From positions 1 through 64,000 of the forward strand of contig RDOG01000021.1 of NCBI GenBank assembly GCA_011365055.1: 64,000 nt of DNA, written 5' to 3'. The notes beneath the pieces are model-generated. The model was not told the origin of the DNA. It ran no database searches and worked only from the letters and a program-made list of their open reading frames with translations. The stretch's first letter is position 1. Every line of letters begins with the position of its first letter. Shown one piece after another: positions 8,723 through 17,573 of the stretch. Origin of the DNA: Promethearchaeota archaeon. Lineage in GTDB: Archaea > Asgardarchaeota > Lokiarchaeia > Helarchaeales > RDOG01. A program made the position numbers and the translations under genes.

Positions 8723-9253
8723 TTAAAGTTGGATGTGAGTTCTCAAAGTTTCAAATGCAAGGATTTGAAATGCTCTTTCAACATTGTCACCAGTCTTAGC
8801 TGATGTTTCAAGAAAACTTACAGCACCCAAGTCAATAAATATCTTTTCACCCATATAAAAATCGATTTTTCGTTCATTCACTAAATCTATTTTATTTCCA
8901 ATAATAACAAATGGTAGAGGACCAACATATCTATAAAGCTCTTGAGCCCATTTTTCAATATTATCATATGAAGATTGATTCGTAACATCATATACTAATA
9001 ATGCACTATTTGCACCTTCAGCATATCTTTTTCTTAATTCAGCGAAACGTTCTTGACCACCAATATCATATATCATTAAAGAGACAATATATTCTCCAAA
9101 TTGAAATCGCTTTTCATATACATTATAACCTAAGGTGGTTAAATAATCTTCTTCAAATTTATTATTAATGAATCTATTAACTAGAGATGTTTTTCCTACT
9201 TTTTCATCACCAAAAAGGATCATTTTATACCTAGTGAGTATTTCTTTCTCCAA
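8723..9253 (-). CDS. Ras/Rab-like small GTPase (tandem paralogue)
   Basis: Same length and motif positions as its downstream neighbour: GDEKVGKT (15-22), Thr40, DIGGQE (63-68), NKID (120-123), ETSAK (149-153). The region from switch I to the end of switch II is nearly identical between the two, including 'ERFAELRKRYAEGAN', while the surface helices differ. That suggests shared effectors or regulators. It also lacks a C-terminal lipidation Cys, so any membrane recruitment would need a partner. Confidence 0.92.
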   Translation of the reverse strand: MEKEILTRYKMILFGDEKVGKTSLVNRFINNKFEEDYLTTLGYNVYEKRFQFGEYIVSLMIYDIGGQERFAELRKRYAEGANSALLVYDVTNQSSYDNIEKWAQELYRYVGPLPFVIIGNKIDLVNERKIDFYMGEKIFIDLGAVSFLETSAKTGDNVERAFQILAFETLRTHIQL

Positions 9254-9355
9254 TTAATAAACCCCAAAAAATAAATCTTATTTTATGATCTTAGAAACAT
9301 AAAGATTTTCTTTTTTATAAGTATTATTTTTTATCTAAAAAATAGAATTTTGAAT

Positions 9356-10582
9356 TCAAATTGATTGAGCTAATTTTTCACTTGCTGAGATTGGAACTAA
9401 TTTTTTAGTAATTTTTTCCAAATCATGCAAGAAATTATCCACATGATTTTTTTTGATATGAGGCATAAAAACTGCACGTAAAATAGGTGGCTTAGTGTTG
9501 AAATATCCTAATGCCCATCCCTTTCTTCTTAATTCTTTATCAATTTTTCTTACGTTAAATTTATTGCTAGTAAATCCTACGACATTCATAACTGGTTTCC
9601 TGATTACTTCAATCCCATCAATGTATTCCATTTGCTCTATAAAATATTCTGTTGTTTGCATGCATTTCTTCACAATCGCACTATAACCTTTTCTACCTAG
9701 ATATTTTATTATTGCCCACGTTGCTATAACAGATGCACCAGATCTCGTCCCTACTATTGTTGCTTGTCGGAAATGCCCACCTGCTAAATAAGGAATTTCG
9801 AAATACGACTTTCCAACGACGTCAGTATTCCGAAAAATAATGCCTCCTGCAGGAATTGGACCAAGTCCCATTTTATGAGGATCAATAGTAATAGATCTTA
9901 CACCTTCGTGAATGAAATCATAATCAGGAACATTATAACCGAGTTGTCTAAGGAAAGGTAATACAAATCCTCCAAATGCGCTATCCACATGAAGGTAAAT
10001 ATTATGATCAATGGCAAGATCAGAGAGAGCTTTTATGTCATCAACTGTTCCAAGAGAAGTACTGCCAGCTATCCCGACAATAGCAATAGTTCTTGGGCTT
10101 ATGGCTTCTTTAACTGCTTCAATATCAACAGAATATTCTTCATTCAATGGGCATTTAATGATATTTAATCTCATCAAGTCAGCAGCTTTATCGAATGAAG
10201 CATGTGCAGAACTGGGGACTATTATTTCGTTATCATTCTTGAAGTAATTGGAATGGTTCCGAGCTGTCCTTATCGCAATTAGATTTGCTTCAGTCCCACC
10301 AGTAACAAGATATCCAACGGCTTCGTTAGAGTGAAGTAAATTACCCATCATACTAATTACTTCTCGCTCCATGGACCAAGTACCCAACCAAAGCCCTGGA
10401 TCGCCCAAATTTTTATCTAAATAAGCAGAATAAATTTTATTGGCAAATTGAAGCGGTTTTGTACACATAGATCCTAAAATTTTCCCAGAAGCATAATCCA
10501 TATCGTTACCTAGAATGGAATTAATTTTTTTTAGGATTTTTTCTTCGCAGATACCATCTTCTTGGATTGAATTCCGCTCCAA
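9356..10582 (-). CDS. mfnA: PLP-dependent decarboxylase, MfnA type (aspartate/tyrosine decarboxylase)
   Basis: The 408-residue group II decarboxylase has 'SSAHASF' (His127 stacking on PLP), 'VDSAFGGF' with Asp200, and 'DPHKMG' with the Schiff-base Lys237. Archaeal members are called MfnA: in methanogens they make tyramine for methanofuran, and in others they decarboxylate aspartate to beta-alanine for CoA. Ketopantoate reductase and phosphopantothenate synthetase lie just upstream on the same strand, so aspartate decarboxylation for CoA is the more likely role here. Substrate cannot be settled by sequence alone. Confidence 0.85.
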   Translation of the reverse strand: MERNSIQEDGICEEKILKKINSILGNDMDYASGKILGSMCTKPLQFANKIYSAYLDKNLGDPGLWLGTWSMEREVISMMGNLLHSNEAVGYLVTGGTEANLIAIRTARNHSNYFKNDNEIIVPSSAHASFDKAADLMRLNIIKCPLNEEYSVDIEAVKEAISPRTIAIVGIAGSTSLGTVDDIKALSDLAIDHNIYLHVDSAFGGFVLPFLRQLGYNVPDYDFIHEGVRSITIDPHKMGLGPIPAGGIIFRNTDVVGKSYFEIPYLAGGHFRQATIVGTRSGASVIATWAIIKYLGRKGYSAIVKKCMQTTEYFIEQMEYIDGIEVIRKPVMNVVGFTSNKFNVRKIDKELRRKGWALGYFNTKPPILRAVFMPHIKKNHVDNFLHDLEKITKKLVPISASEKLAQSI

Positions 10583-10721
10583 TTAATTTTCAAGTGAATA
10601 TATTTATAAACGATTTACTTTCATTGCTTTAAAATGCGATGTCCTATATAAATCTTTATTTTAAGAATTGTTTTTAGGATTTCAAATGTGTATAAAAATG
10701 TATAATTATGCATTCTTTATT

Positions 10722-11639
10722 TTAACTAGTTTTTTCAATCCCTTTTATTAATGCAGTTATCAATTCATTATAAGGAACTTCAATATCATATTTTTTTGCC
10801 AAAAAAACTATAGCCCCATTGATAAAATCAATTTCAGTTTTTTTACCATTATCTATATCTTGAAGCATAGAATTTCGATTATTTTTGGTTTTGTGACAAA
10901 CATCAATTACTGAATCATATGCATCTTTCAAATTAATTGACACGTTTTCTTTCTTTGCTACCTCAATTGCTTCATTTAGTATTTTCTTTATCATTTTTTC
11001 GGGGATTTTTTGTGGGATTAATCCATTTGTGACATTTAATAAAGTTCCGAGTGGATTAATCCCCACGTTTACCATTATTTTTTTCCATATAACATTTTTA
11101 ATCTCATTTGTTGTTTCAGGTTTAAAGCCCGCATCGCTAAATAATTTTGTAATTTTCTTTAATTCGTATTGATATTTGTTATAAATACAACCTACAATCG
11201 TATTGCCAAAACCAGTATGGATCACATGGCCAGGTTCTTTCATTAATGCTCCATTTGATGTAGTAGCACGAAATATTTTTTCTGTTATTTCTATATTTTC
11301 TTTAATAACAATCTCTGTTCCTAAACCATTTTGCAAGCTTACAATAATTGTTTGTTCATTAAGAAAATTTTTAATGCATAATGCTGCTTTTTTTGTATCA
11401 TAAGCTTTCGTAGTTATAAAAATAATGTCAATGTCTTTAACATTATCCAGATTTGTTAGAGCTTGAATATTTTTGATTTTAAATGTGCCATTTACGCCAG
11501 TTATCAATAAACCATTTTTATTTATTGTGTCAACATGATTTTTTCTTCCGATTAAGATAATCTCTTCATTAGTATTATTCGCCATGTAGCCTCCAAATAT
11601 GCTTCCAATAGAGCCCGCTCCAAAAAAGACGATTCTAAT
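10722..11639 (-). CDS. panE: Ketopantoate reductase (2-dehydropantoate 2-reductase) with ATT start
   Basis: The product reduces ketopantoate to pantoate with NAD(P)H. The first ATG (11585) would delete the first 18 residues, including the Rossmann glycine loop. Reading upstream in frame gives 'IRIVFFGAGSIGSIFGGY', a canonical ApbA/PanE N-terminus, up to an ATT codon at 11639 that directly follows an in-frame TAA. A ribosome site (AAGGTGA) ends a few bases before that ATT and overlaps the stop of the upstream HPS gene. ATT is therefore the likely initiation codon, giving 305 residues, normal for the family. Conserved 'WKKIMVNVGINPLGTLL' carries the catalytic Lys/Asn region. It is second in an operon after HPS-RraA. 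A sequencing error at the start codon is the alternative. Confidence 0.85.
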   Translation of the reverse strand: MRIVFFGAGSIGSIFGGYMANNTNEEIILIGRKNHVDTINKNGLLITGVNGTFKIKNIQALTNLDNVKDIDIIFITTKAYDTKKAALCIKNFLNEQTIIVSLQNGLGTEIVIKENIEITEKIFRATTSNGALMKEPGHVIHTGFGNTIVGCIYNKYQYELKKITKLFSDAGFKPETTNEIKNVIWKKIMVNVGINPLGTLLNVTNGLIPQKIPEKMIKKILNEAIEVAKKENVSINLKDAYDSVIDVCHKTKNNRNSMLQDIDNGKKTEIDFINGAIVFLAKKYDIEVPYNELITALIKGIEKTS

Positions 11640-11651
11640 TTAGAATTCACC

Positions 11652-12959
11652 TTAACCAATGAGTTTTTCCCATTTTTTAAGCTTTAAAACTTTAGATAAT
11701 GTACTACCTTTTTTAATTTCTTCTCGAACCCTATTTTCTCTTTCTAAAACATCAACAGCTCGATTTGCCATTTCTTGTGCTTCTTCTTTAGGAACTACCA
11801 TAACACCACAATCATCACCAATGATCCAATCACCTGGTCGTACTTTCTGTCCTCCGCACATAATATCAACGTTAATCTCACCAAAGCCTTTTGGTTCACC
11901 AGCATCACTACGAACATATCTAGCAAATGCAGGGAATTTCATTTCACGAATGTCATCAACATCACGGATACTACCATCTATAACTACCCCCTTTATACCT
12001 TTAGAACGGCAAGACCATGATGCTAATTCACCCCAGACAGCGATGTCTCCTCCTTCTTCAATAACTATTACATCACCTTCGCTACCAATATCTATTGCTT
12101 CAACTGTTTTACTCCAGTCTCCATTATAACAGCGAACAGTTATTGCACGGCCAACAAGTTTTAAACCTGTCCAGACGGGATTGATACCGATCATACAAGG
12201 CTTTCGATGCATCGCATCAGAAATATTTGGCGTTGAAACCATTTCAAAAACTTTTACTAATTCTTCTTCTGCGTATTTTTTCATCAGTTTGCTTTCTTTC
12301 GGCTTTCCCGTTAACATGGCTTCTTTTATTGTTCGTGTAGCTTCTTCAGGAGAAGTTGCAGCCGTAATCGCATGACCTACAATGATTATATCTGCTCCTG
12401 CTTCTACTCCTTTAGGTGCAGTTTCGGAATTAATTCCTCCTGCCATGGCCACTTTCGAAAAAGATACGGCATCAGAAACTTGTTGAGTTAATTCAATAGG
12501 CTGCATTCCGCGCATTTGTTGATCAATACCTACATGTATGCAAATAATATCCACACCAAGCTTTTCAAGTTCAATTGCTCGCTCAACAAAATTATTACAA
12601 TTGATTAAATCAGCCATTATTTGTACGCCATATTTTCTAGCACTAGCGACTGCCTCAGAAATGGTTGAATTATCACTTAAACCTAAGATTATAACAATAT
12701 CAGCACCAGATTTGGCAGCCATCTCGACTTCAATTCCTCCGACATCCATGATTTTCATATCAGCAATGATTTTTTGCTCAGGAAATGTCTTTTTCAATAC
12801 CCTTACAGCATTCATCCCTTCAGATTTTATTAATGGAGTTCCAGCTTCTAACCAATCAATTCCACCTTTAACGCTCTCCCTTGCAATTTCCATAGCTCGA
12901 TCAAGGTTCATAAAATCTAAAGCCAATTGCAAAACGGGTTGAATTTTCTTTTCTACCAT
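11652..12959 (-). CDS. Bifunctional 3-hexulose-6-phosphate synthase / RraA-like protein
   Basis: Residues 1-210 form a KDPG/OMP-decarboxylase-type barrel with the metal-binding D-x-K-x-x-D motif (Asp67, Lys69, Asp72), typical of 3-hexulose-6-phosphate synthase. Residues 235-435 form an RraA/DlpA-like domain with 'GVVIDGSIRD'. The same fusion is common in archaea, where HPS runs in the reverse direction to supply ribulose 5-phosphate in place of the oxidative pentose pathway; it can also fix formaldehyde. The RraA-like part may be an aldolase or a regulatory domain. The gene is followed after 12 bp by ketopantoate reductase, so the two are co-transcribed. Confidence 0.88.
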   Translation of the reverse strand: MVEKKIQPVLQLALDFMNLDRAMEIARESVKGGIDWLEAGTPLIKSEGMNAVRVLKKTFPEQKIIADMKIMDVGGIEVEMAAKSGADIVIILGLSDNSTISEAVASARKYGVQIMADLINCNNFVERAIELEKLGVDIICIHVGIDQQMRGMQPIELTQQVSDAVSFSKVAMAGGINSETAPKGVEAGADIIIVGHAITAATSPEEATRTIKEAMLTGKPKESKLMKKYAEEELVKVFEMVSTPNISDAMHRKPCMIGINPVWTGLKLVGRAITVRCYNGDWSKTVEAIDIGSEGDVIVIEEGGDIAVWGELASWSCRSKGIKGVVIDGSIRDVDDIREMKFPAFARYVRSDAGEPKGFGEINVDIMCGGQKVRPGDWIIGDDCGVMVVPKEEAQEMANRAVDVLERENRVREEIKKGSTLSKVLKLKKWEKLIG

Positions 12960-13302
12960 TTAAAGTTGCCACCTTATGATTTTAATCCTATTACTAGAAT
13001 GAATGAAAATCATTTATAATTTATCTAAAAAAATGCTTTTTGGTAAAATTAAAAATTTTTAATATTTCGTATTAAATGAATTTTAAAACAAAAATTTTTA
13101 TTTCTTTTTTCTTTGTTTTCTTTGATGTCTTCTATTTCTTTTTTTACGCCATTTCTCTCGCATGATTTTTCACGTAATAATTAAGAAAAATATTTTAAAA
13201 CACATGAATCAAGACGATTTTATTATTAGATAGTATTTCATTTTTTGTTTATTAATTTCGTTATAGAGATAATAACTTTTTTCAATCGTAAATATTTCAT
13301 GA
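12960..13302. other. Non-coding region upstream of HPS-RraA
   Basis: No ORF of note. The HPS end holds its promoter: a TATA-like element at about 13012-13027 (minus strand AAATTATAAATG) and a ribosome site AAGGTGG before the ATG. A long pyrimidine-rich plus-strand tract runs from about 13096 to 13146. Nothing else was recognised. Confidence 0.5.
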
Positions 13303-14079
13303 TTAAAATTTAAAATTAGTAAGATATTGAATCATTTCGTTTAATGAATCTTTTAAATTCTTTTTTTGATTGAATTCCTTATAAATCAATTCCAATTCAT
13401 GCCTTTGAAGTTTCTTTAAATCCTTAATAACCTCAACCATTCTTGGAATACATCTTACTACATTATCCACGATGGTGATATCAGCTTTAATTGAAGTTCT
13501 GCTCATTGGATTAAGATCTATAGCAATAACATTTTTATTAATCGCTTTCAAAGCTTCAGTTCTATCCCCATCTTCCAGAGGAACCAATACAGTATCAGCA
13601 ATTGCAATTCCTTTTGGATCCACGATTCTTCTTTTACTTGAAAGATGTTCTAATTCGGTTTTTTCGTGAACACCTAATACTTCTTTAGCTCCTGCATTCT
13701 TCAATTCTTCTTCGATAGCAATCAATCGTTCAGGTCTGCGGTAAAACAAGTTAACTTCAAGGGCACATTCAAGAACCTTACTTAATTCAACTAATTCCTT
13801 AGGAACTAAAGCAGCGATATTCCCATTAACACTAATAATAGGATGATTTGATAATAATAACAAAGCACAAGCAGCTTTAATTGCATCTTTTGCAGGTTTA
13901 ATTGTTTTTTCACCAATTAAATAATCGAAAGCTTCGCCTCTTCCATGTGCAATCAATCCAGCTTTGGCCACAACGTTTTTCTCTAACCCATCAGTAATTT
14001 TGTGGCGATATTTCAAGCTTAATACACGCGGATGATCTTCTGGTATCTCCTCTGGTAATAATTCATCTCCTAATTTCAT
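13303..14079 (-). CDS. 4-phosphopantoate--beta-alanine ligase (archaeal phosphopantothenate synthetase)
   Basis: The 258-residue protein carries the strongly conserved archaeal PPS (former DUF137) blocks: 'IPEDHPRVLSLKYR', 'GLIAHGRGEAFDYLIGE', 'HPIISVNGNIAALVP' and 'LEVNLFYRRPERL'. It condenses 4-phosphopantoate with beta-alanine using ATP, replacing the bacterial PanC/CoaA route. Together with the MfnA-like decarboxylase (beta-alanine) and ketopantoate reductase (pantoate) nearby, it makes a CoA-precursor cluster. Pantoate kinase, the remaining archaeal step, is not in this window. Confidence 0.9.
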   Translation of the reverse strand: MKLGDELLPEEIPEDHPRVLSLKYRHKITDGLEKNVVAKAGLIAHGRGEAFDYLIGEKTIKPAKDAIKAACALLLLSNHPIISVNGNIAALVPKELVELSKVLECALEVNLFYRRPERLIAIEEELKNAGAKEVLGVHEKTELEHLSSKRRIVDPKGIAIADTVLVPLEDGDRTEALKAINKNVIAIDLNPMSRTSIKADITIVDNVVRCIPRMVEVIKDLKKLQRHELELIYKEFNQKKNLKDSLNEMIQYLTNFKF

Positions 14080-14188
14080 TATGTCAAATCCTAAAACGAT
14101 ATTAATATTCTACAATTAACAAATAACAAGATTACCTTATTTAGATAATCTTTGACTAATGATATTTATGGAGATGTTTTTTTAAGAA

Positions 14189-14764
14189 TTAAAAAAACCA
14201 ATATCGATTAATAGCCCAATAAACAAATGGTGGACCAAAGATCGCAATTATTATACCAATAATTAATCCGATTATTATTCCCGCTATTATATCAGTAGGA
14301 TAATGAACACCAAGGTGAATTCGGCTATATCCAACAATAATTGTTAAAAATATAAAAATAATACCATAAAGCCAGAATTCAAAACCATTAAAAATTAGTA
14401 AAATCATTGAAAATACCATTAAATTTTGCACGTGATTGGATGGAAAAGAAGGATCTTTATGTTTTCCCCTCATATTTACGTCTTCCAGAACATCATATGG
14501 GCGTTTTCGTCTTACAGTAAATTTCAAACAAAATGCTAAAGCAAGATTTTCAAACATACCCGATCCCAATAACATGGCTAATACTTTTAAATCAAAAAAG
14601 AAGAATTCACCAATGATATATATTAATGCAAGAGTAGGGATAAAAAAATAAATTTTACCAAAAATAAACGATACAAACCTGAAAAAAAGATCTAATTTCT
14701 CAATTTTCACACCGTTTATTTTTTTAAAAGTTTCAATATCCCAATTTTTAATTTCTTCTTTCAA
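14189..14764 (-). CDS. PAP2-family membrane phosphatase
   Basis: The 191-residue integral membrane protein has all three PAP2 motifs: KX6RP (Lys81, Arg88, Pro89), 'PSNH' (108-111, where PSGH is usual) and SR-X5-H-X3-D (Ser147, Arg148, His154, Asp158). About five hydrophobic helices surround them. PAP2 enzymes remove phosphate from lipid phosphates such as isoprenyl or phosphatidyl species on the outer face of the membrane. The Gly-to-Asn change in motif two is tolerated in some family members. It stands alone. Confidence 0.85.
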   Translation of the reverse strand: MKEEIKNWDIETFKKINGVKIEKLDLFFRFVSFIFGKIYFFIPTLALIYIIGEFFFFDLKVLAMLLGSGMFENLALAFCLKFTVRRKRPYDVLEDVNMRGKHKDPSFPSNHVQNLMVFSMILLIFNGFEFWLYGIIFIFLTIIVGYSRIHLGVHYPTDIIAGIIIGLIIGIIIAIFGPPFVYWAINRYWFF

Positions 14765-15026
14765 AAAAACTCACGTGGATTTTCGTATTATGTTGTTTTT
14801 AGGTAAAAATAATATTTATAATTTTTTAGATATCAAAACGATTCCTAGAGGATTAAAAATTAACCAAGAAAAATGATATTCTTAAGTTAAAATTCAATTC
14901 ATTTAACTTCATATCTATCATATTAGAATACATATAATAGCATCAAAGTTGAATTAAACAAATAGTACATAAACTATATGAATTTTAAACTAAAATTTAA
15001 AAAAATAACTTTTATGTTATAAAAAA

Positions 15027-15725
15027 TCATCCAATAAAACAAGATAGAATTCTGGAATTATACTCTTTTTCGATTTTTTCCACAAATTCTGAAAATACAT
15101 TATTATTTTTATCTTCTATTACTTTCAAACTGTCGATTAATGAACGAAGATGAATAAGACCTGCTAATTCTTTATCACATGTTTTCCCAAAACGAGGAGA
15201 GCGGCATTCGTGACATACGTTAATTGCAAATTCTTGTAATACTTCAGGTGATATCTTTTTATTTTTTAAAAAATTTTGACCTGCTCGACTGGATCCACAA
15301 GGAGAACTTCTTAAAACCTCAATCTTTTTTACTATTCCATCTTTCATTTCAATTTTATACTTGGGTCGACCAAAAAAATTTGCATATACATCCACTTCAA
15401 AATTATTGGTGTTTGGTTCAACAGAACACATGGAAGGAAATTCAAATACATTAGGATTAATTTCTTTTAGCTGATTGTATAAACCATTTCCAAGATGTAC
15501 TCCTAAAATCACAGGTTTCTCTAATTCTGCTAGTGCAATAACTTGATCGGGGTGTCTTAAATATGAAATGTAAAGGTCACAATCTGGAATGTTCAATTCA
15601 TAATCATCAAGAATTATGCTAGTTGATAATTCTTCTAATTGGATCCATTCACACTCAAAAATCTTGCAGATATTTTCAAATGCCCTTTCACCATATTTTC
15701 CATCTGATACTATCCCAATTTTCAT
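15027..15725 (-). CDS. DUF166 family protein
   Basis: The 232-residue protein matches the archaeal DUF166 pattern: N-terminal 'MKIGIVSDGKYGERAFENI', 'DLYISYLRHPDQV' in the middle, 'SPCGSSRAGQNFL', and Cys-containing 'VCHECRSPRFGKTCDKE' near the end. The family is widespread in methanogens and related archaea, sometimes misnamed thymidylate synthase; its function is unknown. The four C-terminal-half Cys suggest a metal or iron-sulfur site. A perfect palindrome lies 16-35 nt upstream of the start. Confidence 0.7.
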   Translation of the reverse strand: MKIGIVSDGKYGERAFENICKIFECEWIQLEELSTSIILDDYELNIPDCDLYISYLRHPDQVIALAELEKPVILGVHLGNGLYNQLKEINPNVFEFPSMCSVEPNTNNFEVDVYANFFGRPKYKIEMKDGIVKKIEVLRSSPCGSSRAGQNFLKNKKISPEVLQEFAINVCHECRSPRFGKTCDKELAGLIHLRSLIDSLKVIEDKNNNVFSEFVEKIEKEYNSRILSCFIG

Positions 15726-15740
15726 GTTATCACCAGTTTA

Positions 15741-15760
15741 TATATTGGATATCCAATATA
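15741..15760. promoter_or_regulatory. Perfect 20-bp palindrome upstream of the DUF166 gene
   Basis: TATATTGGATATCCAATATA is exactly self-complementary over 20 bp. It lies in the 93-bp gap between the DUF166 gene and the monooxygenase-like gene, next to the DUF166 start, so it is a likely operator for that gene. Confidence 0.55.
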
Positions 15761-15818
15761 AGAACGTATTGGTCATCCTATATTGTCTTAAATTAAATAA
15801 AAAAAGGACTGAGATTAA

Positions 15819-16109
15819 TTAAATTATCTCAGTACAAGTCATAATATCCATTCCAGGTTCTAAAATTGGAAATAATTTCTCAAAATTCTTTGCTAAATTG
15901 TTTGAATGAATGGTTAATGCTTCTTTATCTGCATATTTTTCATAAAAAACGATTTTATTTGCATTCTTCTTTCCACTTACTGTATGCGGAATATATGCTT
16001 TGCAACCTGGTTCCGTCGCTCGTACTTTTTGGACAATTTCTTTCAAAAGCTCTATAGCTTCTTCCATTTTACCCTCTTTTACATTTAATGTTGCTATTAA
16101 AGTTACCAT
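15819..16109 (-). CDS. ABM-fold monooxygenase-like protein (YgiN type)
   Basis: A protein of about 96 residues with the antibiotic-biosynthesis-monooxygenase fold: 'VTLIATLNVKEGKMEEAIELL', 'EPGCKAYIPH' and 'IVFYEKYADKEALTIH'. Such small dimeric alpha+beta-barrel proteins oxidise quinol-like compounds without cofactor or act as stress proteins. The ATG at 16109 is preferred over the upstream TTG (16121) because a GGTG site lies 6-7 nt before it. Confidence 0.75.
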   Translation of the reverse strand: MVTLIATLNVKEGKMEEAIELLKEIVQKVRATEPGCKAYIPHTVSGKKNANKIVFYEKYADKEALTIHSNNLAKNFEKLFPILEPGMDIMTCTEII

Positions 16110-16178
16110 ATAAAACACCAAATATATTTTAATTCAAATCCTTTTTCTACATTAATAATTTTTTGTATCAAGACTTCA

Positions 16179-16895
16179 TTACTTGATTTCAAATGCATTA
16201 ATAATACCATGGCACATGCAAGAAGTACCAATTAAAAAATTGTTGTTCACGGAATATAAAAAGTCTAGAAATTCTTTTATTGATTCGGTAGGAAATCCCC
16301 CTAAATTGGGTATTAATTGCTTGCTTTGTAAAATTTTTGATGGAAAATCCATACATGCATCTTGGAATATCTCAAATAGCGGCTTTGGTTTTTCTATTTT
16401 AGTAATTGGACATATAATATTTTCGATACAGTTCGGAGCACATTTAATTCCTGCAGGCATATAACTGGCAACAATAATTCCTTCTTCATCATTATTACTA
16501 CATATAATGGTTGGATCAAGATTAGGTTGAATTTTTTGAATTAAATCCATGGAAGGTTTAATTTTAATGTTTTTATTTAAAAAAAAGTCAATAGTTAATT
16601 TTCCAAGCAGATGAACGGGAATTGCAGGAATTATATAATCAAAAACAAAAGTGTCTATAATATTAATTAATTCTTTTAAGTTTATTATAACTAATGCAGA
16701 TTCTCCTTTTTCTATATCTCTAATGACTTTAAAAATATCATTATTTTCAATAAAATCTACTTCTGGACGAACATAACAGTCTATATTTTCATCAACCACT
16801 ATTGCAGCGAAATTATTATCTCGACAATATTGAAGTGCGTGTGATCCAACTTTTCCTCCTCCAACTATTAGGATTTTACGATCTTTCTCATTCAT
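16179..16895 (-). CDS. Rossmann-fold NAD(P)-binding protein of unknown function
   Basis: Near the N-terminus 'KILIVGGGKVGSHAL' is a classic GxGxxG dinucleotide-binding loop, followed by 'AAIVVDE' ending the second strand. The rest does not match a family I know. It has conserved-looking Cys residues ('KCAPNCIENIICPI' and 'GTSCMCHGIINAF') that could bind a metal or iron-sulfur cluster. 238 residues. It is on the same strand as its neighbours and separated from the next gene (16933-17373) by 37 bp. Confidence 0.6.
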   Translation of the reverse strand: MNEKDRKILIVGGGKVGSHALQYCRDNNFAAIVVDENIDCYVRPEVDFIENNDIFKVIRDIEKGESALVIINLKELINIIDTFVFDYIIPAIPVHLLGKLTIDFFLNKNIKIKPSMDLIQKIQPNLDPTIICSNNDEEGIIVASYMPAGIKCAPNCIENIICPITKIEKPKPLFEIFQDACMDFPSKILQSKQLIPNLGGFPTESIKEFLDFLYSVNNNFLIGTSCMCHGIINAFEIK

Positions 16896-16932
16896 ATAAA
16901 AATTCTCATTATTTTTTTTAATCTAATTATAT

Positions 16933-17373
16933 TTATTTAGGCAGGAAAGCAAGAATTTTTCGAGTCAAATCACCTATCAAACCATCTACTTCTTTTAAAA
17001 CATATCCTCTATTCTCATAATCCTTGATAAGAGGTTTTAATTGCTCGTCAGATAATCTAGAGGTAAGTAAAACCGCCCCAAGGCATCTTCCTCCTACATT
17101 TTTTTGTAGTTCTGGATTAAGAATTCCTGACTTGATTTCTTTCCATACACGCTTGAAACCGTCAATTAACGCGGGAGACCAAGGGATTGACTCACCTAAT
17201 AATTCAATGATATTGGGTGCTTTCATAAATTTGTCCCAAATAAAGATTAAGGGACCTTCCTCCAATTCTTTGGGACTTATTTCGTATTCTGGTACATGCA
17301 CTACTGACGTAGCAAGAGGTTGTCTCACTCCAAACCAACACATCGTCAAAACACGTTCTTTTTCTTCAACCAA
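16933..17373 (-). CDS. Conserved-looking hypothetical protein
   Basis: A soluble 146-residue protein with aromatic and proline content typical of a folded domain ('LTMCWFGVRQPLATSVVHVP', 'IPWSPALIDGFKRVWKEI'). I recognise no family. It lies between the nucleotidyltransferase pair and the Rossmann protein, with small gaps on both sides, so it may be co-transcribed with the Rossmann gene. Confidence 0.55.
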   Translation of the reverse strand: MVEEKERVLTMCWFGVRQPLATSVVHVPEYEISPKELEEGPLIFIWDKFMKAPNIIELLGESIPWSPALIDGFKRVWKEIKSGILNPELQKNVGGRCLGAVLLTSRLSDEQLKPLIKDYENRGYVLKEVDGLIGDLTRKILAFLPK

Positions 17374-17384
17374 TTTTATTTCCT

Positions 17385-17573
17385 TCAGACTAAACTTTCA
17401 GTTCCAATTAAACGATTTCGATTTTTTTTATCTTTTAATGTTAGAACTTTTTCTGTAAACTCGTTAATTTCTTCCAACCATTTTAATTTTTGTTTTGTTG
17501 TGAGTTTCATGTATTCTTTAATTTTATTATCTTCTAAAGTATAATAAAATCCTTCAGACATGTTCTTCATCAT
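17385..17573 (-). CDS. Small helical partner of the nucleotidyltransferase
   Basis: It encodes 62 residues, Lys/Glu-rich, mostly helical, including 'LTTKQKLKWLEEINEF', a pattern often seen in small proteins encoded with nucleotidyltransferases. It overlaps the nucleotidyltransferase gene's 3' end by 20 bp, so translation is coupled. The in-frame ATG at 17561 is an alternative start. Likely partner of a two-gene module; role inferred from arrangement. Confidence 0.6.
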   Translation of the reverse strand: MMKNMSEGFYYTLEDNKIKEYMKLTTKQKLKWLEEINEFTEKVLTLKDKKNRNRLIGTESLV

